5,161 bases of DNA from Anaeromyxobacteraceae bacterium (GTDB lineage: Bacteria; Myxococcota; Myxococcia; Myxococcales; Anaeromyxobacteraceae), in the NCBI GenBank assembly GCA_027349605.1, contig DAIEMM010000060.1:1-5161 (forward strand), read 5' to 3'. Under the pieces are notes generated by a model, which made no database searches, was not told where the DNA came from, and saw only the letters and a list, made by a program, of their open reading frames with translations. Within the stretch, counting starts at the first letter, position 1; every line of letters starts with the position of its first letter. This document shows positions 1 to 5,161 of the stretch, in pieces. The position numbers and the translations under genes were made by a program.

Positions 1-228
1 GGCAGGGCTGAGCGCCTCGCCCCGCTGCCGCTGCTGGTGACAGTGCCGCGGATCGGCGTCGAAGCGCAGGTCCAGGGTGAGCCAGCCGTCACGCACCGTT
101 CCGTGCCCCGGGGCGCGGCCCTGCGCCAGGGTGACCCGCACCTCGCCCGGCTCTTCCCGCGCCGGGAACGGGGTGACCCGGACCTGCGCGCTGCCCGTCA
201 GCACGTACGCGCCGAGCGCCCCGTCCAC
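1..228 (-). CDS. Hypothetical protein, 5' part only (runs off left edge)
   Basis: An open minus-strand frame runs off the window at base 1, so the C-terminus is missing. I do not recognise the product. The visible part reads as a soluble, beta-rich stretch (for example YVLTGSAQVRVTPFP, then GEVRVTLAQG and DGWLTLDLRFDADPRHC) with no membrane segment or known motif. Support for coding is codon use: of the 89 codons between 267 and 1, all but about seven end in G or C, and there is no stop. The start is uncertain. GTG at 228-226 is the only usual start codon near the point where coding-like codons begin, but it has no good Shine-Dalgarno, and coding-like codons continue back to about 267. The upstream fusion gene ends at 284 on the same strand, so the two may be cotranscribed. 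It could also be a fragment that has lost its true N-terminus. Confidence 0.5.
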   Translation of the reverse strand, partial: MDGALGAYVLTGSAQVRVTPFPAREEPGEVRVTLAQGRAPGHGTVRDGWLTLDLRFDADPRHCHQQRQRGEALSPA

Positions 229-283
229 GGGGCTCGCGCCGAGAGCGGGCCTCGCCGCCCCGGGGTCACGAATCCGGCACGTC

Positions 284-1615
284 CTACACGCGGCTCCACG
301 AGGCGCCCGGGACGAACGCTCCCAGGCGGCCGATGAACCACCCCGCCGCGAGCCGGGACACGTGCTCGAGCGCTCCGGCCTCCTCGAAGAGGTGCGTCGC
401 GCCCGGGACGACGGCGAGCTGGGCCGACGGGATGTGCCGGAGCACCGACCGGTTCAGTCGAAGGACCTCCCCGTCCTGGCCCCCCACCACGAGGAGCACC
501 GGGGCGTGGATCCGGGTGAGCTCCGAGGGCGGGACGAGGTCGGGGCGGCCCCCGCGCGACACCACGGCCGCCACGAGCTGGGGGCTCTCCGCCGCCGCTG
601 CGAGAGCCGCCGCCGCTCCCGTGCTGGCCCCGAAGAGGCCGATGCCCATCCCGCGGGTCCGGGGATGCGTCGAGGCCCAGCGGATCGCCGCGGTGGCGCG
701 AGACGTGAGCAGGCGGACGTCGATGCGGAATCGCGACGAGGCCTCGTCCTCGGCCGCCTCCGCGGGGGTGAGCAGGTCGAAGAGGAGCGTCGCCAGCCCG
801 GCCCGCTGGAGCTCGCGTGCCACGAGCACGTTGCGGGGGCTGCGGCGGGTGGAGCCACTGCCGTGCACGAAGATCACGAGCCCCTTCGAGCCGGCCGGGA
901 CGGTCAGGTCGGCAGGGACCGACCCCGGGCCGGTGCCGTTGCCGGAGTTCCCGAACGGGATCTGCACGGATTCCCGTTCCGCGTGGGATGCCTGCCGAAG
1001 GCACTCGAGGACGTCCTCGTCGGACACCTGGTCGAACCTCTCGTACCAGCGCCCCACCGCGAAGAAGTCCACGGGAAAGTCCACCGCGACCACGTCGTCG
1101 AAGTCGACGCGCAGGTCCGGCAACGACCCGAGCGCGATCACCGGTGCGGCCAGCACGACGCGCGAGGCGCCCCGGAGCTGGGCCGACCGGGCCGCGGCCC
1201 GCGCGGTGGCACCGGTGGCGACGCCGTCGTCGACGAGGATGACCGTCCGGCCGGCCAGGTTGGGCATCGGCCGGCCTCCCCGGTAGACCCGGACCCGGCG
1301 CGCCAGCTCGCTCGCCTCGCGCTCCGCCAGCGCGGCGACCTCGCCCTCCGAGAGCCCGGTCTCGGCCACCGCCTCCCGGCGGACGTAGACCGCACCCCCC
1401 TCGGCGATGGCGCCGACCGCGTACTCCGGGGAGCCCGGTGCCCCGAGCTTCCGGGCGACGACCAGGTCGAGGTCCGCCCCCAGGGCCCGCGCGACCTCCA
1501 CGGCGACGGGAATGCCTCCTCGCGCGAGGCCGAGGACCATCGGCCGGCTCGTCCGGTAGGGCCCGAGCCGGTCGGCCAGCATCCGACCCGCCTGTGTGCG
1601 GTCTCGAAAGACCAT
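284..1615 (-). CDS. Phosphoribosyltransferase / dienelactone hydrolase-like fusion protein
   Basis: This complete 443-residue protein has two enzyme domains. Residues 1 to about 210 are a type I phosphoribosyltransferase-like domain: LGLARGGIPVAVEVA (28-42), ARKLGAP (54-60) and the PRPP-binding loop VILVDDGVATGATAR (125-139) with acidic pair D129/D130. After a Gly/Ser/Pro linker (about 213-240), residues 243-433 are an alpha/beta hydrolase of dienelactone-hydrolase type: an oxyanion-side HGSGS (251-255), nucleophile S331 in GASTG (329-333), acid D381 in GGQD, and H408 in GATHLF. All three triad residues are present. There is no signal peptide, so it should be cytoplasmic. The same fusion recurs in bacterial genomes, to my knowledge annotated only by domain; substrates for either half are not known to me. 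The ATG at 1615 is chosen because a Shine-Dalgarno AGGGAG lies 6 bases upstream and the PRT homology begins almost at once. A possible partner gene follows 55 bases downstream on the same strand. The domain call is firm; the physiological role is open. Confidence 0.92.
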   Translation of the reverse strand: MVFRDRTQAGRMLADRLGPYRTSRPMVLGLARGGIPVAVEVARALGADLDLVVARKLGAPGSPEYAVGAIAEGGAVYVRREAVAETGLSEGEVAALAEREASELARRVRVYRGGRPMPNLAGRTVILVDDGVATGATARAAARSAQLRGASRVVLAAPVIALGSLPDLRVDFDDVVAVDFPVDFFAVGRWYERFDQVSDEDVLECLRQASHAERESVQIPFGNSGNGTGPGSVPADLTVPAGSKGLVIFVHGSGSTRRSPRNVLVARELQRAGLATLLFDLLTPAEAAEDEASSRFRIDVRLLTSRATAAIRWASTHPRTRGMGIGLFGASTGAAAALAAAAESPQLVAAVVSRGGRPDLVPPSELTRIHAPVLLVVGGQDGEVLRLNRSVLRHIPSAQLAVVPGATHLFEEAGALEHVSRLAAGWFIGRLGAFVPGASWSRV

Positions 1616-1621
1616 GATGAA

Positions 1622-1627
1622 CTCCCT
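1622..1627 (-). promoter_or_regulatory. Shine-Dalgarno of the PRT/hydrolase gene
   Basis: Read on the minus strand this is AGGGAG, followed by six bases (TTCATC) and then the ATG at 1615-1613. Both the match and the spacing are good, and the site settles the start codon of the fusion gene. Confidence 0.7.
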
Positions 1628-1682
1628 ACCAGGAGGGTAACTCCGGGAGCGCAGGCCGGAGGGGGAGCGAGGCGGTCACGCG

Positions 1683-1692
1683 GGTTGCAACC
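1683..1692. promoter_or_regulatory. 10-bp perfect palindrome in the divergent gap, possible operator
   Basis: GGTTGCAACC is its own reverse complement and stands about 70 bases upstream of the fusion gene start and just before the coding remnant on the plus strand. It stands out in the GC-rich surroundings by its TTGCAA core, which could also serve as a -35-like element for the minus-strand gene. No matching -10 box is evident. A role as a regulator binding site is inference from position and symmetry only. Confidence 0.25.
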
Positions 1693-1697
1693 AAGGG

Positions 1698-2072
1698 GTG
1701 AGGGCCTACGAGGCCGCCGAGGCCGCTGCCCACATCCGCCTGGCCCTCCTGGAACAGCGGGAGAGCTTCGTCTTCGAGACCGTCTTCTCCGATCCGGTGG
1801 GGGACAAGCTCGCCTTCCTGCTCCAGGCCGAGAGGAAGGGATACACGGTGATCCCGTGCTTCGTCGGGCTGGACGGCCCGGACCAGAGCGAGGAGCGCGT
1901 GACGATGGAGAACCTCCGCCAGGCCATCCGCGAGCTCCCGCACGTCCTGGTGTTCGACAACGGGGACCTGGCGCGGCCGTTCCGGAAGGTCGCGGTCTTC
2001 GAGCGAGGAAGGGCCGTGGAGAGGCACCTGCCGCTGCCGCGCTGGCTGCCCGGTCAGCGGCCGCGCGGCTGA
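1698..2072 (+). pseudogene. Zeta-toxin / AAA-like P-loop protein, truncated and internally deleted
   Basis: The 124-codon frame matches the C-terminal two thirds of a zeta-toxin-like P-loop ATPase family as I remember it. Recognisable parts are AYEAAEAAAHIR (3-14), ESFVFETVFSDPVGDKL (22-38) with the family's acidic ETV position, GYTVIPCFVGLDGP (48-61), then LPHVLVFDNGDLARPFRKVAVFERG (80-104). Two pieces are missing. The N-terminus with the Walker A loop (NGAGK-type) that binds ATP is absent: the frame is open only back to 1641, just after a TAA at 1638, and that stretch shows no P-loop. In addition, EERVTM (65-70) joins ENLRQ (71-75) directly at base 1907/1908, where relatives carry about 20-25 residues resembling RVSQGGHDVP...ARFPRT. 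Without both parts a kinase is not expected to work. The GTG at 1698 is nominal, with no properly spaced ribosome site. No antitoxin partner is visible. Family assignment is fairly firm; the lost segment is inferred from remembered relatives, not from an alignment. Confidence 0.72.
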
Positions 2073-2106
2073 GAGCGGGGCGCCGGGCCACCCCGGGGAC
2101 GAAGGA

Positions 2107-2187
2107 TCACGAGCCGTGAATTCCGCCACGAGTTCGCGCGGATTGCCCCGTGGACAACGCAGTCACGATGGGTCGCACGCCGTGAAT
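2107..2187. repeat. Two TCACG...CGTGA inverted pairs upstream of the glucan synthase
   Basis: TCACG (2107-2111) and CGTGA (2115-2119) form a compact inverted repeat around AGC. A second TCACG (2163-2167) and CGTGA (2181-2185) repeat the same half-sites with a 13-base spacer. The downstream arm recurs as an eight-base direct repeat, CCGTGAAT, at 2114-2121 and 2180-2187. The arms are short and could arise by chance. If real, they would be binding sites for a regulator of the downstream gene. Confidence 0.3.
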
Positions 2188-2214
2188 CGGGGGCGCCTGC
2201 GGAGCTCCACCCCT

Positions 2215-2220
2215 AGAGGA
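2215..2220 (+). promoter_or_regulatory. Probable Shine-Dalgarno of the glucan synthase gene
   Basis: AGAGGA lies 11 bases before the GTG at 2232. That spacing is slightly long, but it is the only purine-rich site near either candidate start. The in-frame ATG at 2253 has no comparable site. An in-frame TAG at 2214-2216 rules out any earlier start. Confidence 0.5.
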
Positions 2221-2231
2221 TCCGTACGCCC

Positions 2232-5161
2232 GTGGCCGAGATCCTCGACACCATGCCGTTCCGGGACGAGTTGCTCAGCATCGAGCGGCTGGAGGAGCGC
2301 GCCCGCGCGCTGGCCGCCCGGTTCACGGTCGATCCGTCCCGGCGAATGGCCCGCAGCGTCTTTCCCCGCTTCGACGAGAACGCGATCGTCCTGCAGCAGG
2401 CCTACCGCGCCCTCGCCGCCGACGTGCACCGGGGCGAGTTCGTCACGCCCGCCGGCGAGTGGATCCTCGACAACTACCACCTGGTGGACTCCGAGATCCG
2501 GGTGGTCCGGCAGAACCTCCCACGCGGCTACTACCGCGAGCTGCCCAAGCTCGCCGCCCGCGACCTGGCCGGCAACGCCCGGGTCTACGCGCTGGCGATC
2601 GAGCTCATCCGCCACAGCGACAGCCGGCTGGATCGACAGCAGCTGGCGCGCTTCCTCGACGGATTCCAGACCGTAGCCCCCCTGACGATCGGCGAGCTCT
2701 GGGCCTGGCCGAGCATGCTGAAGCTCGCCCTCATCGAGAACCTGAGACGCCTCGCGGAGCAGACCCTGGAGGCCCGCGCGGCGCGGCGCGCGGCCGACGC
2801 CTACGTGGCCCGGATCGACGCCGCCGGGAAGGGCGCCCTGCCGCCGCTGCCCCGGACGCTCCACGCCGCCCACGTCGTGCAGCTGCTGCACCGCGTCCGC
2901 GAGTACGGCCCGCGGCTCTCGGCGCTCCGGCGCGACCTCGACGCGCACGTGGCGCAGGGGGGGCACACCGCCGAGGAGGCGATCCGGAGCGAGCACCAGC
3001 GCGAGGCCGCGACCCAGGTGTCGGTGGCGAACGCCATCACCAGCCTGCGCCTCTGCGCCGAGATCGACTGGCCCCAGTACGTGGAGTCGGTGAGCCTCGT
3101 CGAGCGGGTCCTGCAGCGCGACCCCGCCGGCGTGCACGGCCGCATGGAGTTCCTGAGCCGGGACCGCTACCGGCAGGCCGTGGAGGAGCTGGCCGAGCCT
3201 TCCGGGGAGGCCCAGGTGCGCGTCGCGCTCCGCGCCGTGGAGAGCGCGCGGGAGGCCGCCGAGGTCGAGGGCCCCGGCGCCCGCGCGGCACACGTCGGCC
3301 ACCACCTGATCGGGAAGGGCAGGAGGAACCTGGAGGCCGACGTCGCCTGGAGGCCGGGATTCTGGAAGAGCCTTCGCCGCTTCGCCTTCGCGCAGGCTCC
3401 GTTCCTCTACCTCGCGGCGATCGCCCTCGTGACGGGGGGGCTGGTCGCCGCCGGGGTCTGGCACGCCCGCGTCGAGGGAGGCGCCCGCAGGGCGCTCCTC
3501 GCAACGGCGCTCCTCCTGCTCCTCCCGGCGAGCGAGCTCGCCATCGCCTTCGTCCAGCGGCTCGCCGCCCGCATCGCGCCGCCGCGTCGCCTCCCGCGCC
3601 TCGACTTCGAGGGGGGGATCCCCGAGGACGCGCGGACCCTGGTGGTCATCACGACCCTCCTCGGCAACGTGGCCGGGGTGGAGGACCTCCTGCAGCACCT
3701 CGAGGTGCTCGCCCTCGGGAACCTCGACCCCCGCATCCACTTCGCCATCCTGGGGGACTTCACCGACGCCGCCGAGGCGGAGATGCCGGAGGACGCAGCC
3801 ATCCTGGCGGCCGCGCGCGAGGGCGTCGAGGCGCTCAACGCCCGCCTCGGGGACGGGCGAGGGGATCGGTTCTTCCTGCTCCACCGGACGCGCCAGTGGA
3901 ACCCGGGAGAGGGCGTGTGGATGGGGTGGGAGCGGAAGCGCGGCAAGCTCGAGGAGCTGAACCGCCTCCTGCGCGGCGCGACCGACACGAGCTTCTCCGT
4001 GCAGGTCGGCGAGCTCCAGGTCCTGCCCGGCGTGCGCTACTGCATCACCCTCGACACCGACACGCGGCTGCCCCGCGACGCCGCCCGGAAGCTGGGGGGG
4101 ATCATCGCCCATCCGCTCAACCGACCCCATTTCGACGCGGCCTCCGGCCGCGTGACGGAAGGCTACGGGATCCTGCAGCCCAGGGTCAGCGTCGCCACCT
4201 CCAGCGCGGCCGGCTCCCGATTCGCGCGCATCTTCGCCGGCCAGACCACCGTGGACCCCTACACCACGGCGGTCTCGGACACCTACCAGGACCTGTTCGG
4301 GGAGGGGACCTTCACCGGCAAGGGGCTCTACGACGTGGACGCCTTCGCCGCCGCGCTGGCCGGGCGCGTCCCCGACAACGCGCTCCTCTCGCACGATCTC
4401 TTCGAGGGCCTGCACGCGCGGACCGCGCTGGTCACCGACGTGGAGGTGGTGGACGACTACCCCTCGAGCGTCCTCACCCATGCGCGCCGGCAGCACCGCT
4501 GGGCCCGTGGCGACTGGCAGATCCTGGCCTGGCTCCTGCCGTTCGTCCCCACCCGCGGAGGGTTCCGGCGAAACCGGCTGCCGATGATCTCGCGCTGGAA
4601 GATCCTCGACAACCTGCGGCGCAGCCTGCTCGCCCCCGCGACGGTCGCCCTGCTCCTCGCCGCCTGGACGGTCCTGCCGGGAAGCCCCGCGGCCTGGACG
4701 GCGCTCGTCGTCGCCGCCACCGCGTTCCCCCTCTTCCCGCTGGTGCTGGATGCGGTCACCGGCCCGCGGCCCCAGCAGCCCTGGCGGGCCTTCCTCCTCG
4801 GCCTCCGGGAGGACGCCGGAAGCGGGCTGGCGCGTGTCGTCCTGCAGCTCGCGTTCCTCGCCAACCAGGCCTACGAGATGGTGCACGCCGTTCTGGTCAC
4901 CCTGGTCCGGCTCGTCGTGACGAGGCGCGGACTGCTGGAATGGGAGACCGCGGCGGCGAGTGCGGCGCGCGGGGCAGGGGGGAGCGGCGAGTCCGGTTCC
5001 CGTCCCTTCCTGGCCGAGATGGCGGCCAGCCCGGTCATCGCGGGCGCGGGCCTGCTGCTGGTGACGGCGCTCCGGCCGGGCGCCCTCTGGGTGGCCTTGC
5101 CCGTCCTGGCGCTCTGGGGTGCGGCGCCGTTCATCGCCCACGCGCTGAGCCGCCCCCCGTC
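2232..5161 (+). CDS. ndvB: Cyclic beta-1,2-glucan synthase (NdvB/ChvB family), N-terminal 976 residues, runs off right edge
   Basis: The frame is open from 2217 to the window end. Members of this family are inner-membrane proteins of roughly 2,800 residues that build beta-1,2-glucan from UDP-glucose; a C-terminal GH94 phosphorylase domain, outside this window, trims chain length. Visible in order, counted from GTG 2232: a helical cytoplasmic region with family-type WILDNYHLVDSEIRVVRQNL (77-96) and LWAWPSMLKLALIENLRRLAE (156-176); membrane segments at about 391-412 and 421-441; and a GT84 domain from about 470. That domain holds LDTDT (607-611; D608 and D610 the likely nucleotide-sugar/metal aspartates), FGEGTFTGKGLYD (689-701), SHDLFEG (720-726) and RQHRWARGDWQ (753-763). 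Next come membrane segments at about 798-817 and 820-842, VTRRGLLEWETA (896-907), and more membrane helices from about 933. No frameshift is seen. ATG 2253 is an alternative start. A related beta-glucan synthase with a different product cannot be excluded from this half alone. Confidence 0.92.
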   Translation, partial: MAEILDTMPFRDELLSIERLEERARALAARFTVDPSRRMARSVFPRFDENAIVLQQAYRALAADVHRGEFVTPAGEWILDNYHLVDSEIRVVRQNLPRGYYRELPKLAARDLAGNARVYALAIELIRHSDSRLDRQQLARFLDGFQTVAPLTIGELWAWPSMLKLALIENLRRLAEQTLEARAARRAADAYVARIDAAGKGALPPLPRTLHAAHVVQLLHRVREYGPRLSALRRDLDAHVAQGGHTAEEAIRSEHQREAATQVSVANAITSLRLCAEIDWPQYVESVSLVERVLQRDPAGVHGRMEFLSRDRYRQAVEELAEPSGEAQVRVALRAVESAREAAEVEGPGARAAHVGHHLIGKGRRNLEADVAWRPGFWKSLRRFAFAQAPFLYLAAIALVTGGLVAAGVWHARVEGGARRALLATALLLLLPASELAIAFVQRLAARIAPPRRLPRLDFEGGIPEDARTLVVITTLLGNVAGVEDLLQHLEVLALGNLDPRIHFAILGDFTDAAEAEMPEDAAILAAAREGVEALNARLGDGRGDRFFLLHRTRQWNPGEGVWMGWERKRGKLEELNRLLRGATDTSFSVQVGELQVLPGVRYCITLDTDTRLPRDAARKLGGIIAHPLNRPHFDAASGRVTEGYGILQPRVSVATSSAAGSRFARIFAGQTTVDPYTTAVSDTYQDLFGEGTFTGKGLYDVDAFAAALAGRVPDNALLSHDLFEGLHARTALVTDVEVVDDYPSSVLTHARRQHRWARGDWQILAWLLPFVPTRGGFRRNRLPMISRWKILDNLRRSLLAPATVALLLAAWTVLPGSPAAWTALVVAATAFPLFPLVLDAVTGPRPQQPWRAFLLGLREDAGSGLARVVLQLAFLANQAYEMVHAVLVTLVRLVVTRRGLLEWETAAASAARGAGGSGESGSRPFLAEMAASPVIAGAGLLLVTALRPGALWVALPVLALWGAAPFIAHALSRPP

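Larger units (their letters stand above)
2073..2231. other. Intergenic gap ahead of the glucan synthase gene
   Basis: This 159-base gap separates the zeta-like remnant from the glucan synthase start. It should carry that gene's promoter, but I see no clear -35/-10 pair. The best candidate, TTGCCC at 2143-2148 followed 17 bases later by CGATGG, is poor. A short hairpin, CCGGG (2083-2087) with CCCGG (2092-2096), has only five pairs and no T run, so it is not a convincing terminator. Short TCACG/CGTGA half-sites are listed separately. Confidence 0.5.

Noticed and set aside
2083..2096. CCGGG/CCCGG hairpin after the zeta-like remnant as a terminator
   Set aside because: It has only five base pairs and no following T run; such short GC stems are common by chance in this composition.
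77..2119. A 680-codon open frame on the plus strand
   Set aside because: It runs through the antisense of the fusion gene and, out of frame, through the zeta-like remnant. The product is low-complexity, rich in Arg, Gly and Pro, and has no domain.
1626..2129. A 167-codon minus-strand frame opposite the zeta-like remnant
   Set aside because: The plus strand carries the recognisable family motifs (FVFETVFSDPVGDKL, HVLVFDNGDL); the minus translation matches nothing I know.
2143..2171. TTGCCC-N17-CGATGG as a sigma-70 promoter for the glucan synthase gene
   Set aside because: The -10 element is a poor match to TATAAT, so there is too little to call a promoter.
2118..2223. Cloning-vector-like strings: an EcoRI site, CAGTCACGA, a SacI site and CTAGAGGATCC in one short gap
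   Set aside because: Each match is at most 11 bases, and the sequence between them is unlike the polylinker and M13 primer region. A vector screen would settle it, but chance is the simpler reading.
2163..5141. A 992-codon open frame on the minus strand opposite the glucan synthase
   Set aside because: Its translation is dominated by Arg, Gly, Glu and Pro with no recognisable domain, while the plus strand here shows every GT84 motif. Long antisense frames are expected opposite genes with strongly GC-biased third positions.

Overview
The window is very GC-rich DNA (above about 70% by eye), and its real genes use G or C at almost every third codon position. It suggests a high-GC bacterium. The mix of a phosphoribosyltransferase/hydrolase fusion, a zeta-toxin-like P-loop relic and a cyclic-glucan-synthase-type protein would fit Myxococcota/Anaeromyxobacter-like or other former Deltaproteobacteria. 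That placement is an inference, not something the sequence proves.

Layout: bases 1-228 hold the start of an unrecognised minus-strand gene that leaves the window at base 1. Bases 284-1615 (minus) encode an apparently complete two-domain protein: an N-terminal PRPP-binding-type phosphoribosyltransferase fused to a C-terminal dienelactone-hydrolase-like alpha/beta hydrolase with a visible Ser-Asp-His triad. The two minus-strand genes may form one transcription unit. An 82-base divergent gap (1616-1697) carries a good Shine-Dalgarno for the fusion gene and a 10-bp perfect palindrome. Bases 1698-2072 (plus) hold a zeta-toxin/AAA-like coding remnant. It lacks the whole N-terminal Walker A part and appears to have lost about two dozen internal residues in frame, so it is called a pseudogene.

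Bases 2073-2231 are a 159-base gap with short repeated TCACG/CGTGA half-sites but no convincing promoter or terminator. From 2232 to the right edge (plus) runs the first 976 codons of a cyclic beta-1,2-glucan synthase (NdvB/ChvB family). It contains the helical N-terminus, two membrane segments, the GT84 glycosyltransferase domain and further membrane segments; the C-terminal phosphorylase part lies beyond the window.

No functional link between the fusion protein and the glucan synthase is visible: they are transcribed divergently with a decayed gene between them. No RNA gene, CRISPR array, insertion sequence or clearly new multigene system was found. The points most worth a second look are the doubly deleted zeta-like gene, the fusion protein and the unidentified gene at the left edge.
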